Source: Aselliscus stoliczkanus
Taxonomy: Eukaryota > Chordata > Mammalia > Chiroptera > Hipposideridae
DNA length: 64,000 nucleotides
Direction of reading: 5' to 3'
Assembly (NCBI GenBank): GCA_033961575.1
Contig: CM066738.1
Coordinates: 66,501,478-66,565,477 of the forward strand
This document shows, piece after piece, positions 21,886 to 33,760 of the stretch. The translations under genes were made by a program, and so were the position numbers. The stretch's first letter is position 1; each line of letters starts with the position of its first letter. The notes below the pieces were generated by a model. The model did not search any database. It saw only the letters and a program-made list of their open reading frames with translations, and had not been told where the DNA came from.

Positions 21886-24110
21886 TTTAGTATTCTATTT
21901 TAATTTATCTATTGTGACTTTTTACTATTTCATTTTGTATATATACTTTTAGAGGTAGCTCTAGGGATTACAAAATACATAATTAACTTTTCATAGTATA
22001 ATTGAATTGATATTTTGCCATTTTAATTGGAATATAAAAATCTTATCACCTTTTAGATCCCTTGGCCTGCTGCCTTATGCTATAGTTGTCTTATATATTA
22101 TATCTATACTTTAAACCCCATAAATTAATATTCAATTTTTGTTTTCAATTGTCAAACATATTTTAAAGAATTGAAGAAGAGAATGGTCTATTATGTTTAC
22201 CAAGGTATTACCATTTTTTCTTGCTACTCTTTTTTTCTTGTTGTTATATGTATCTTCTAGTATCATTTCCTTCTGTCTGAGAGCTTCCTTTAGTATTTAT
22301 TTTAGAGAAAGTCTGCTGGCTAAGAATTGTCTTAGTATTTCTTCATCTGAGAATGTAGTTATTTCACCTTCATTTCTGAAGAATATTATTTAGTACTATA
22401 AAAATATTATGCCATTTCTTTCTGGCCCCTATGATTTTTGATGAGAAATATACAGCCATTTGAACCACTGTTCCCATATAGTTAAACTGTTGTTTTCTTC
22501 TGGTTGCTGTTGTTAGTTTTTCTGTCTTTAGTTTTTACCAGTTTGATTTTGCTATGTGTGGACATTTTTTTTTTTTTTTTTTACTTACCCTGCTTGGGGT
22601 TTGCTCTCGTATCCATAGATTTATGTCTCTAGACAAATTTGGGGATTTTTTAGCCATTATTTCCTCAAATACTTTTCCATCACCACACATTCTAGGCTCT
22701 CTCTAGTACTCTGATTATATGACATGGGACCTTTTGCTACTGCCCCACAGACCTTGAGGCTCTGATCAGTGTTTTTTTTTTTCTTTGTTCTTTCTTTTGT
22801 TCAGATTGGATAATTTATTTTACTCCCATCTTCAAGTTGAATTTTTGCTCTGTCATCTCCATTCTGCTATTGAGTCCATCCAATGTATTTTTATATTAGT
22901 TTTGTTTTTCAGTTTGCCCTTCTTTATATCTTATATTTATTTGCAAGGTTTTTTATTTTTATTTTAACATTTGTTGCAGGAGTGTTCACAATTGTTAGTT
23001 TAGTCTTTGTCATGTAATCCAACAATTGTGTAATCTTGGCATTGCTTTCTATTGATTTTCTTTTCTCCTGTGAGTTAAATTTTTCTTGGTTAATCTTATG
23101 TCAAGTAATGTTGTATTATATAATAGACACTTTGAATATTACATTATGAAAGACTGAGTGATTTAAATTCTATGGTGCATGTAGCTATTTTGTTTTAGCA
23201 GGCAATTGATCTATTTAGATTCAGGCCACAAATTCCTTCCTATCTTCTGTGGGCTATGATTTCAATGTCAGTTTAGTTTTCAAAGCCTTTGTAATACTTT
23301 TTGGATATGTCTTGGGTGTGTACCATCCAGTGGTCAGTATTGGTTTAGGCAGTGGTCTTTAGTACCTCAGTTCTCAAAATCTTTGGTATGCTAATTAGGA
23401 TCACAATCACACAGGTGCAGTTCAGAAGTGAGCTCAGAAGTTCATACCAACTTTATGGAATTGCTTTCCCAAGCTTCTCCACCTCTATCATTCCCCAGGT
23501 GCTTTTTGATTTCCTGAGGCCTCTTTTGATCTTCTGTCTAGAAACCTGGGTCTTTAGTGACCCCGCTCTGTCATGAACTTCATTCTGACCCAATAAGAAG
23601 GAGGACAGAGAGAGACAAAAAACAACAAGGTTTTGTCCTTACCCTCTTTCAACTGCAGCTTCACAGTATAGGGAAGCTGGGAATTTTGGCCCTTGCAGGG
23701 TCTCATAGTTGTTACTGTCAAGTCTGCTATGAGATTTCCTGAGTGCTGGGACATGGCAGAATGGGGAAAATAAACTTTTCCCCAACCTGAGCATTGAGAG
23801 GTCCCTTTCCTAGTCTTGAGCCAGGTCTGGAGTGTTTCTCCTGGAGTTTAGTCTGCCTGTCCCATCGTGCTTACATTATGCATTGAATTCACATCACAGG
23901 CTACTGGAAAAGAAGAATGGTAAATTCACCACTGATTCTGTGATTATTCAAATTCTGGTTCTTCCTTGATGTGCCTGCTACTATTTACTTTTCTGAGTCT
24001 TCAAATAGTTGTCTCATACATTATTCCTGGGTTTATAGTTGTATTCACATGAAAGAAAGGGTGAAACATGCTTACTTCTTTTCACCTGTAACCAAAATTA
24101 TGAGCTGAAT

Positions 24111-24413
24111 TTATAATTTTATTTACTTTAAATTAATTTAAATTTAAATAGCCACTGTGGCTAATGACTACTATTTTGGATGGCACAGTTTTAGAATGAC
24201 TGACGTAAAGGCAATTATAGATTCCCCAAATTGATTAGACTCTACAATTTGAGTCCTCTGGGAGGGTAGAATATGCCTAGTGATCAAATTGTTAATCAAA
24301 TTCTGCCAGAAGACCTTGGAAACTGTTTATAAAACAAAGATGGACGATCTAAAAGCATAAAGCAAACTCCATGATTTTTATAATATCATGTTTGTAATTA
24401 GAGACATTAAAAT
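24111..24413. other. No gene recognised
   Basis: Contains AATTTAAATAGCCACTGTGG, reminiscent of an old dispersed repeat, but not assignable. Confidence 0.35.
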
Positions 24414-24423
24414 TTCTTTTATT

Positions 24424-24425
<2 letters not shown>

Positions 24426-24470
<45 letters not shown>

Positions 24471-24569
24471 TTTTTTTGAGGCCTGTGTCACTGGCCCTCA
24501 CATGTGGGACCAAACCGGGGCTGCTGCTTCCCAAGCCAGTTCTTAACCACTGCGCTACTCGGCTGGCCT
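24426..24569 (-). mobile_element. tRNA-derived SINE with (ATTT)n tail
   Basis: Flanked by TCTTTTATTTT on both sides (about 24415-24425 and 24570-24580). The A-tail has become a (TAAA)n microsatellite, read as (ATTT)n on the plus strand from about 24421 to 24473. The body is typical with a small deletion in the hairpin (GCTGCTTCCC). Confidence 0.9.
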
Positions 24570-24582
24570 CTCTTTTATTTTT

Positions 24583-26384
24583 TTAACTCAGGAGTATATA
24601 AACTATAGAGAAAACAGGAAAGTTTGAATTAGTCATTGTATTACCAGAGAATAATGTTCATTAAACAATTTGCTGATTGGACAGTCAACTAAATACCAAG
24701 ATTTTGATGTAACTCTGAGCTGAAGAAACCATTCAATATTTTAGTGGATAAGATTTCAGTAGCTTCCTGGTTGTTTCATCTGTAATACCAATCTGTAAAT
24801 ATAAAATAAAAAGGGGAATGAATTTTAATGTGCCCTAATTTTGAACTTCAGCTTTGATTCACAATAGAAACTTTACTTACAAAGAGAATTGGTATTTAAA
24901 TGCAGATACTGTCACAATTCTGGCTCCTAAACCCATATTTCTTATAAAATCATTCTTTTTCCTTAGCAAACTGCAAACTGACCAGAGAACATGATAGATG
25001 ATGGAATTCACCCATATTTTTAGGATGCTATTTAAATGGCTTTTTCAACATTATGGTAGGAGACTTGTTACAATGTAATATTAAAGATTAATACTGAAGG
25101 ATAACTATTCTATAATGACTGTTACATACTCTCAGTAGTTAAAGCCCCTTGGGACTTGGTGGTAAATTCAACTATGCTGTATTCCAGGCTGTAATTCTAG
25201 GCATTCTAAGAGAGCTATAGTATTATATTTATGAATATATACTTTTTAACTGTAGATATATCTTATTGTCATGTTTATTTTTATGGTATCTAAGTAGAAT
25301 CAAATATGTATTTAAAGTGAGTTATTGTAAAATATCAATTTCCATTGTCAGTGTTTTAGGTAAATCTAGGAATCATAGAAATTGCTTTATGGATAGTTAT
25401 TGCTTTCATTTTGGTATGGAAAATATGTCATTATATTTCTTTTCATTTGTCTAACTTAATTTTGTGTAGAGAGCTTGATGGAAGTAATAATAAAGCAGAG
25501 AATCTCAGAAAAATGTTAACATCTCCAGAAGTTTTGTTTCCTAATAATTCTACATTAATCAAAATTTATTTTGTAGTTTTACAGGTTGCCTTGACAATTA
25601 TGGAAACCCAAGTAATGCACATAAAGGACTGATTGTATTGAGGCAAAGATGTTACTAAGCAACACAAGTCACATTCAAATATTTTCTTGGGAATGTTTAA
25701 AGATTTTCCAAAGTTTGGCATTTTGGAAACCTGAAATCACCTGTAACCAAAATATGCCTATCTACCAAGAGAGTATTCTTTTGTCCCACAAGTATTTGTT
25801 GACACTGGAGATATTTTAGTGAACAAAACTTTACAAAATGTTGTTTTCATGAAACTTACTCTAGTTTCTCTGCAGTTTATGCCTTTGGGCATTTTGATAT
25901 TGACTCTTGAAAACTAACTGGAGTGGGTTCTACTATAAGAACTAATAGCCTAGGAAACCTTGCTACCCACATTTGTATATTACAGCTTCTGGAGATTAAC
26001 CACATGTTCCTTACTAAAAGTTCTAGAATGTTTCAATATAGATGTTCTAGAATATATTTTGTTTTATATTAATACATATCACTTTACAAAATGACCCAAT
26101 ATGATTCTTTTAATCTATCTCATAGCCAAAGATCTTTCTGATACTGAAGGACCTCATGAAAACCCATTCATAAGGTTGCTTTTTTTTTTGTCTAATATTA
26201 CACAATTAGTATGCATATAAATACATAGATGAAGGACAAGAGAGGCCCTATTTCTCTATATAAAATTATCAGTACCATGGTCCTGAGAAAGAAAAGATCC
26301 AGAAGGGTGAGAAAGTCAGATAAGATGATACTATAATCATTTTTGCTTTTATCCATCTAAAGAGTGATTCTGACCCCAATTTCC
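24583..26384. other. 1.8 kb without recognised features
   Basis: Non-repetitive by eye. A 74-codon ORF at 25411-25632 lacks convincing splice sites or family resemblance. Confidence 0.45.
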
Positions 26385-27190
26385 AATGTGAGGAGGGTAT
26401 GGGTGTTTCACCACACACCTACTAATTTGCTGAATACCAGCTGGGTGTCCTATAATTCAGCTTAAGTCTGACACTATCTCCCTGGAGATAGCATCAGATC
26501 CCACAGGTTAAGTAAGTGTTCAGTTTTACAATACTGTTTCCACCTCTTCCCCCCACATATTGTTCAGATGTGAGTTGCAAGACCAGGTTGTCACCTGTAC
26601 TTCTGACTGACTGGCTATAAGTCAGAGTTTCCTACAATCCCCTCTTTGGGTTTTATTAATTTGCTAGAGTGGCTCAAAACTCAGAGAAACATTTAACTTA
26701 CTAGATCACTGGTTTAGTATAAAAGGCTATAACTCAGGAACAACCAGATGGAAGAGATGCATAGGGCAAGGTATGGGAAAAGGGCTCAGAGCTTCCATAT
26801 TCCTTCTGAGCATGCCACTCTTCCAGAATCTCCATTTGTTCACCAATCCAGAAGTACTCTGAAACCTGTACTTATGGGTTTTATAGAGGCTTAGTTATAT
26901 AGGCATGATTTCTTAAATCTTTGGCCATTGGCCATTGATTGATTCAACCTTTAATTCTTCTCCCCTTCCCAGAAGTCAGAGGTGAGACTGAAAATTCCAA
27001 CCCTTCAATCAGAGTTGGTTTCCCTGGCAACTAGCTCTCATCTTTAGGTGACCTAGGGGCATTCCAAAAATCACCTCATTAACATATCAAAAAGACACCT
27101 TTATCACTTGCAACAAACTTAGAGCTAGAAACAAGAACAAAGACCAAACATAAGTTTCTTATAATAAATCACCAAATCACACCATCTAAT
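26385..27190. repeat. Dispersed repeat, second copy (LTR-like, family not identified)
   Basis: Collinear with 18765-19720 and without a SINE insertion, so it shows the uninterrupted structure. Shared blocks are listed there. The downstream end TAAGTTTCTTATAATAAATCA corresponds to the TTTCTTATTATAGAACACAA end of the first copy. Diverged by eye at roughly a fifth of positions. Confidence 0.7.
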
Positions 27191-27316
27191 GGTGATTATC
27201 TATAGGCTCTTAGGACACTAACTATCCCTAAAAATATAAGTGCAGTATATTGTTCTGTCAAGATGTTTATGTTTTAAAATAAGTTTATTTCTCTATTATG
27301 AAAGTAGTGAATCATG

Positions 27317-29623
27317 GTACATATATACAATGGAATGATTATAACTCAGCCATAAAAATGAACACAATTTTGCCATCTATGTCAATGCTGATGCACCTAG
27401 AGTGTATTGTGCTGAGTTTAGTAAGTCAGACAACAAAAGATAAATGTCATATGATTGCATTTATAAGTGGACTCTAAGGAATAAAATCAACAAATGAAAC
27501 AGCTCACTTTTCTGTCCTTGAAGGCTCTCATCTGTTTCCCTGATATTTCTCTCCTTCTTGAGGGTTTTTCTCTCTCATTCTTTCTTGCCTTTTGTATGGA
27601 AAATGTTCATGTTGCCTCCATATTTACCTTTTGGAGAAAAATGGGGAACAATTTATCATTTTATTCCATTCCAATTACAAAACTTGGCATTTCAATCAAA
27701 ACTCTTACTACATACCAGGTGTTTTGTGACATGGAGAGAGAGAGTTTAAATTGAAGACAAAAGTCTCTGCTATTTTCCTCTTTGCTAGGAGAAGTCTCTA
27801 GAATCTGTATTATGGAATCAAGTTCAAGGTAATTTCTCCATCAGCTTGGGTACTATGGTAGGTAAAATTATTTATTTTTTGCGTTTTGGAAAAAATGAAT
27901 TCATATTTAATAACAATTTTATGCAAATTTACATGAAGCTGCATTTGCTTTTAGGTACTTTCTTGGCTATAAAATAGCAGGTCATTATAAGATCATGCAC
28001 TTTTTTTGTAAAAGTACATGGGCTGTTACCCAAAATGGAATCAGTGATATGTAAATATTTGCATCTGCCAACTTGTTTGCCAAGTGACATTCTGAAATAC
28101 TGTTTCTTTTTCTCAGAGGCCTTTATCCAGTGCTCTTCTATCTCTATGAGTCTAACTGAGACTCTTCTTGCTCCCCATGTCATTCCGGAGATGGTGCTTG
28201 TGAAGGGGCAACTCTTTGTTGAGTGGAAGTATATCCAACACAAGCCCAGTCACCTCTTAGATGCTTTCTTATACTTTATGCACTTCTTTTTCTCTGATCA
28301 TTTCTGAACTATCTGGCTTCATGCAAATTTACTATCATAGTGTCCACCTTAACTGCATCACATAGTTCTTGGCTTCTGCCCTGGAACAGGAACCCCGTAG
28401 TACACAAAATATGCATTTCCTCGATGTGCCAGAGGGTTACACACCATGGGGCAACCCTTGACCAGTGGGGGAAAATGTTAGTGCAGCCTTTGGGCAGACT
28501 ATTTTGAAGCTCGTTCTATAGGGCTCTTCAACATTTCCCAGTGGGGTTGAGCCTCAGTTGGTCAGATCAGTGGTCAATGATCTATGTACCGAAATTTTCC
28601 AGTCATCTGCTCCTATTCTTGGTATCATTTCCTCACAGCCTCTTACCTCAGGCTCTGCTTTCTAAGGGACCCATCCTAAAACAAAACAACATAACACAAT
28701 GCAAAACAAAACAAAATACATACCTAAGGAAGCTTCTAACAAGATTCGCTGACTCATATCATGGTTATTTAAGTATAGTTCTATGTCTCCTAAGAAAAAA
28801 ATTTGTAACTTTATAGTTGTGACAAATATTGCCCTCCCCTTTTTTATGGCAAGCTCTCTGTTGGGGGCTGGAGACACAGCATTGGAAGAAAAGATGTCAC
28901 TCCTGGGAAGGAATCTGGAGTCTAGAGTTTATCCTCTTTGGATATTTCACTACACAGGCACAACAAATTATTTTTAAAAATAGACAAATGATATTTCTTA
29001 AATTCATATAGAACTCCTTGGTTCAAAGATGTTTATACCTGCGTTAGTCACAGGACACTATAAGTAACCTTTTACAGAAAAAAATCCAGGTATAAAAAAT
29101 AAAATAAAATAAAATAAAATAAAATAAACAAATGAAACAAAAACAAACTCATAGATACAGAGAACATTTTGATTGTTACCAGATGGGAGCGCAGTTAGGG
29201 TAGGTGAAAAAGGAGAACAGATTAAGAAGTACCAATAGGTTGTTATAGAGTAATTATGGGGCTGTAGGGTATAGCATAAAGAATATAGTGAATAATATTG
29301 TAATAATTATATATGGTGTCAGATGGGTACTAGATCTACTGGGGTGATAGATGAAAGGGAAGTTGGGCACAGAGTGATAAAGGCAAAGGGATTAAGAAAT
29401 ACAACATGGAAGTTAAAAAATAGCCAGGGATATAAAATATAGGGAATATGATCAATAGTATGATAATAACAATATATATATAGTGCCAGATGGGTACTAG
29501 TCAGGGGGAATCACTTCCTAAATTATATAAATGTCTAACCACTATGCTGTACACCTGAAAGTAATATAAAATAATATTGAAAAAATAAATTAAAATGAAA
29601 ATATTTTTTAAAATTAAAAAAAA
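27317..29623 (+). mobile_element. L1 copy F: 5'-truncated, split by a 1.6-kb insertion
   Basis: Perfect 17-bp duplication GAAAGTAGTGAATCATG at 27300-27316 and 29624-29640. L1 sequence runs 27317-27501 (ORF2 C-terminus: TACAATGGAATGATTATAAC, then GTGCTGAGTTTAGTAAGTCA). It resumes at 29127-29623 (3'UTR beginning ACTCATAGATACAGAGAAC). The 3'UTR contains an internal ~175-bp tandem duplication, with the block GCCAGATGGGTACTAG or its variant near 29320 and 29490. The tail is A-rich. Confidence 0.85.
27502..29126 (+). mobile_element. Retroposed sequence of unknown origin (1.6 kb)
   Basis: It interrupts L1 copy F exactly between two contiguous L1 segments. A perfect 13-bp duplication AACAAATGAAACA (27489-27501 and 29127-29139) flanks it, and it ends in an (AAAAT)n tail (about 29091-29126). 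These are marks of L1-mediated retroposition in plus orientation. The body does not resemble L1, the SINEs or any transcript I can name. Its longest plus ORFs (about 90 codons, for example 28035-28307) have no recognised domain. No clear AATAAA lies 10-30 nt before the tail. It could be a retrocopy of a non-coding RNA or of an mRNA 3'UTR. Confidence 0.65.
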
Positions 29624-29640
29624 GAAAGTAGTGAATCATG

Positions 29641-30125
29641 TGAAGCTCTAGAAGTTTGCCTAATTGACTAAATTCTGACATGGAAGGACAGCCTACTGAT
29701 ATGTATACACAGAAGAGCTTTGAGAGGCTGGAAAGTTGGAGATGGTATTATACCATGTGGGAGTGAAGATTTTTTCCACATTGCTAGGCTGCCCCTTTTA
29801 TCTCAAGAAGACAAAATTTGTGTCTTATAGTAGGTACATGAGAAGGAAAAAATAGAACAGGTGGGTCTGGATTTTGATATTAGAGAGAGGTTCAAGTAGA
29901 CAAAAAGTTCAGATGGAGCTTTGGTGGCAAGTACCCACAAGTTGGATATGTGGTTTTGAGGACTAGGGTAGGATGAATATTATTGGAAAACCTTTGGTCA
30001 GGGAAGAAAGGTAGGACCCTTGTGCTGGATTTTCAGAGGTATTAGGCAAGAAATGAAAGCACATACCTAACACAGAGTAATGAGATAATAACTTTTAGTA
30101 ATCTAGCTACTAGAAGACGGGTAAC
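29641..30125. other. No gene recognised
   Basis: No coding signal or assignable repeat. Confidence 0.45.
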
Positions 30126-30420
30126 ATATTTTTAAGTGTCTATGTTTTGCCAGGTACTGCTTTAGTTACTGAATGAAATAAGCAGAAGGACTACTTTGGA
30201 AGCTTACTTTCTAGTGAGGAGAGACAGAAATTAAACAAGACAAAATTGTGGAATATTTGGCATTTTAAATGGCGATATGTACTATAGAGAAAAACAGAGG
30301 AGATACACTGTCATGGGAGACATGTGTTTGCAACTTTAAATAGTGTGGTTAGGAAGTCCTCACAGATAAGGTGATATTTGAGAAGACTACAAGGTTAGAG
30401 TGGCCAGCCTTGGGGCAGAT
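30126..30420 (-). mobile_element. L2 LINE 3'UTR relic
   Basis: Antisense L2 signature on the plus strand: TTGCCAGGTACTGCTTTAGT, GAGGAGAGACAGAAATTAAA, GGCGATATGTACTATAGAGA, GTGGTTAGGAAGTCCTCACA. Collinear with the relics at 16085 and 34020. Confidence 0.6.
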
Positions 30421-30881
30421 CATGCTGAGCTTCTTTTGGGATTTTTAACAATTATTTGGCTATAGATAGGATCAGTTCAGGGTCTGGAGGAATGATAAGT
30501 CTGAGATTTCTTATGTGGTCCCAAATTTGGAGATTAGGAACTCTGGTTCATGGAGTTGAGAAGTCCTGTTTATATCTAAGCAATAACTATGAAGAAGTGA
30601 AAAAATTTTAGAGTCCATTTGAGGCTCTGCACCTGGCCAGGTTGGGAATTGATATCCTGAGAACTGAAGGACCTGGCAAAAGGCAACTCTAGCCTGATCA
30701 GTGAGATTTAAATCAGTAACTGGGATGAGGAAATGGCTGAGTCAGACAGGCTAGAAGCAAAATGGGTAATAGGGCATCTACAGGGATAGATTCCTGTGCT
30801 GAACTTCTAAAGTACCATCCAGGCTGATCTGCTGGCTCTCCCCTTCGATAGAACTACCTGGATAGTAAAATACTTCCATAT
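30421..30881. other. No gene recognised
   Basis: Nothing assignable. Confidence 0.45.
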
Positions 30882-30895
30882 TTAAGGTGAATTTT

Positions 30896-31317
30896 TTTAA
30901 AAAAAAGATTTTATTGGGGAAGGGGAACAGCATTGGGGAATTGGGGGAGGGGGAACAGACAAGTTGCTGTCCTTTTTTTTCTTTAGTCTTGTTGAGGAGG
31001 ACGTTGCTTCACCGGCCCACGTTGGTACCGTCATTGCGCTTTTCCCGGATGAGGCAGACCGGTCGCCGGCCTCTGGATGGTCGCTCATCACGGCTATTGG
31101 CAGCTCACACTGGCTGCCGGCCACTCACTGTAGCCTATGGCAGCCCACTGTAGCAGGGGCTGCAGCCTACACTGTTGCCGGGGCTCGCACAGCCCAGCTC
31201 CAGGTGGAGCTGTTGTTAGCTGTAGAGGGCAGTGTTACTGGACCTCATATGTGGGATCTGAACTGGGGCCACTGGCATCCCAAGCCAACTCTTAACCAAT
31301 GCGCCACTCGGCCGCCC
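30896..31317 (-). mobile_element. Composite SINE: short-SINE head plus GC-rich middle and shared tail
   Basis: Perfect 14-bp duplication TTAAGGTGAATTTT (30882-30895 and 31318-31331). On the minus strand the 5' part (31317 to about 31225) is the same tRNA-derived head as the short SINEs, including the TCCCACATATGAGGTCCAGT block. Next come about 230 bp of GC-rich sequence rich in GAGTGGC/AGCTGCC motifs. Last is the CCCCCTCCCCCAATTCCCC tail ending CCCAATAAAATCTT. That tail is also carried by the trimeric SINEs. Confidence 0.88.
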
Positions 31318-31395
31318 TTAAGGTGAATTTTGACACTCATGGGTTATATAATCACCTCCCATGGCAGATCCACATGCTGGAGTTTGACTTGAGTA

Positions 31396-31600
31396 GGATT
31401 GCCAGATAAGATGTAGGATGCCCAGATAAATTTGGATTTCAGATAAACAATGAAAAATCCTTTAGTATAAATATGTCCCAAATATTACTTTGGATATACT
31501 ATACTAAGTACACTTATACTAAAAATGTATTTGTTATTTCTTTCTGAAATTTGAACTTAACTGAGCAGCCTATATTTTTATTTGCTAAATCTGGCAACCC
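31396..31600. mobile_element. Palindromic MITE (Tc1/mariner-type, TA target)
   Basis: The ends GGATTGCCAGAT and (inverted) GGGTTGCCAGAT are flanked by TA on both sides (31394-31395, 31601-31602). The two halves are long inverted repeats, with a palindromic centre around AGTATAAATATGTCCCAAAT. A non-autonomous hairpin element with no coding capacity. I did not fix the family name. Confidence 0.7.
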
Positions 31601-31602
31601 TA

Positions 31603-32431
31603 CCTTTGAAGCTCTTTGGGAAGTCCAAATCCTGTGTGGGGCAGCCTTTGAAGTGTGTGGTGGAAGCCAAGACCTCCATCTTCTCTGGTTGTCTTTTGGT
31701 TCTTAGGGATATTAGTGTTCTCTACATCTGGAGTCCAAAAATGGATACCTAAGGACCTTTTTAAGAAAACTCTACTATTCATAGCAGTGTTATAAGTAGC
31801 TGAGTAATGATAAATTATATTCCCCTAGAGTGGCATTTAAACTTTTAATACCACAGAACTGATACAGGAAATATAAAATCAGAGTGGTGCTAGGAATCCT
31901 GAGCCACACTTAATGGGCCTCTCCTTTATCTTCTGTGGTGTCTCCTAAAGCTTGTCTGTGGAAAACTGGGACTCTGGTACCCACATGGATAATCACTGCT
32001 TTAGCACGAAGAATTGGTTGAAAAGATCACATGAGTCATTAAAAAAATCCCTACCCATTGTGTTAAGGACCAAGCATTCTGTGTACTCAGGTGGGAATGA
32101 GGGAATTTAAAGAGATGAGAGAGTTTTTTCTAAAGAAAAGAAATTTAAATGGGGTATATTTCCAAAGGTAAGCGTGTCTGGGAAAAGTATTTTAACTTGG
32201 CAAGGAAGAGTTCCATCTCCCTACCACATACACTTCTTTTTGCCATGAAAAGTCTCATCATAATGCCCATTATATTTTAAATAGGGAATTAGACCCTGTT
32301 TTATTCCTAGCACAAAAAATGAAGCATGCTGTTTTATTTGCTTTTGGTTAATTTTTCACCAGTTTTGAAGATCCGTAGGTAATTACTCCAAGAGTTATAG
32401 GTCAGTTAAGAATACTGAAGCACATCTAGAC
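31603..32431. other. No gene recognised
   Basis: No coding signal or repeat identified. Confidence 0.45.
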
Positions 32432-32757
32432 CATGGGTCCTCAAACTTTTGAGATGGAAGAGCCTCCAGGGGTCAACAAACTGCGACTCTGAGCCACATG
32501 AGGCTCTTCGGGTACATACATATGACTCTAAAGTAAAATTGAAAATGAAAATGAAAATAAAAATATAATAGTTTCATTTATAAAATTTTTAAAGGATATT
32601 ATTTACATAATGGTGATTATGTAAAAATATATTTATGATTCTCGAGTAATTTTTAAATTGTTGTGAGGGACAGGATTAGCTCTTCCAGGGGTCAACAAAC
32701 TTTTGAGATGGAATGTGCACCCATGTGGCTCGAGCACCGCAGTTTGCTGACCCCTGG
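32432..32757. mobile_element. Non-autonomous hAT-like DNA transposon remnant
   Basis: Terminal inverted motifs of the CAGGGGTCAACAAACTGCG type occur near 32468, and inverted at the right end (GCAGTTTGCTGACCCCTGG, 32739-32757). The end-like motif is present again at about 32433 (GGGTCCTCAAACTTTTGAGA) and at about 32686 (CAGGGGTCAACAAACTTTTG). This suggests a nested or rearranged pair. No transposase remnant. An 8-bp duplication could not be confirmed. Confidence 0.55.
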
Positions 32758-33399
32758 CTAGGTAATACACATGGTAACAATTCATTTTCATATGAATTTC
32801 TGTCAGTTCTTTTCTTTTTACCGTTGTCATTGTTTGCTAATTTAACATCCATATGAGCATACTTGACTATAGTTGGCTTCAGAGTGAGCAAGTTCATGTG
32901 GAAAATGCTATCTCCAGGGGTCAGATTTATACTGTGATTCTCAGAATTCACTTTGAGAATTATTTGTTAAAATCAAGTATAATCCCACATGAGGAACATC
33001 ATCTTTATTTCTGACTTATTTTCAAGTTAAATCCTATGTAGCATTCTATCTTGAAGCACCCCTTACCTCTGGTTTCTGTGTCATTGCTACTATTTCTTTG
33101 ACAATGATGTTATATTCTTCTTCTTCTCACTCCTAAAAGTATGTTTTCTTCATTCTCTCTTTATTTTTAGTTTTCTTAGTTTCTATATTACCTTTTGTGA
33201 GCATTTCTCCCTCTTTATCTCCTGGTCAGATCCTTCTTAGGGCCCTGGCTCTCGTTTCTAGTTGCCTGCTAGATAGACATCTTTCACATAGACTACACTA
33301 AGGTTTAGTAAGGAGGCAATTCATTGCTCAGCTCTCTAAACTTCTTCTGTCTCCTTAATCAGCATCATAATTAATGACTCCAGCATTCAGAAGAATAAT
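32758..33399. other. No gene recognised
   Basis: Nothing assignable. Confidence 0.45.
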
Positions 33400-33760
33400 G
33401 AAATCTTTTCCTCTTTATTTGTCTTGGCCACTACCTTATTTGAGACCTTAATTACCTCTGATATGAGATATATCAATAATTTTCTAACAGGTTTTACTTC
33501 TTGTATTCTTAGCCATTTTTTTGCTTTCAGAAACAGCTTTCTAAAGCCTAACGATAATTGGTATAAGTTTTGTATTACAAATCCTCAGCATTCCCCACTC
33601 CCCACCAGCATGTTCTAATTATAAACCAGGTTCTTGTCCTTCAAGGCTCTTTCCAACTTGATTTGAACTGTTACTTATAGATTGATCCCCCACCTCTCTA
33701 CTCACCTCTGGCTCCTACCACAACCTGCCAAATGTGAAAAGTCCATGTGTCTGTGATTAT
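33400..33760 (+). mobile_element. Possible L2 LINE relic
   Basis: Sense-strand L2-like order: AACAGCTTTCTAAAGCCTAA, then CTTCAAGGCTCTTTCCAACT, then ACCTCTCTACTCACCTCTGG. Weak match, made from memory of the family pattern. Confidence 0.4.

Larger units (their letters stand above)
20540..24110 (-). mobile_element. Old L1M/HAL1-like element: ORF2 5' half, ORF1 region and 5'UTR
   Basis: Read on the minus strand, the 5'UTR-like part is about 24110-23200 (for example the complement of CTTCAAATAGTTGTCTCATA and GGTTTATAGTTGTATTCAC). An ORF1-like part follows (about 23170-22200, complement of GGGGATTTTTTAGCCATTAT and AATACTTTTCCATCACCACA). Endonuclease-to-RT sequence then runs to 20540 (complement of CTTTTTCAAAGAACCAGATT). 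Everything is heavily mutated and no useful reading frame remains. Boundaries are approximate. Two later insertions sit inside. Confidence 0.7.

Noticed and set aside
24111..24230. Sequence around AATAGCCACTGTGGCTAATG as a named repeat
   Set aside because: It recalls an old dispersed element, but the match was too short to assign.
25411..25632. Possible exon in the repeat-poor stretch
   Set aside because: TGTAG precedes part of the frame, but the polypyrimidine tract is poor, no suitable donor follows, and there is no family resemblance.
30887..31326. Frames of 75-120 codons on both strands
   Set aside because: They fall entirely within a composite SINE bounded by a perfect 14-bp duplication.
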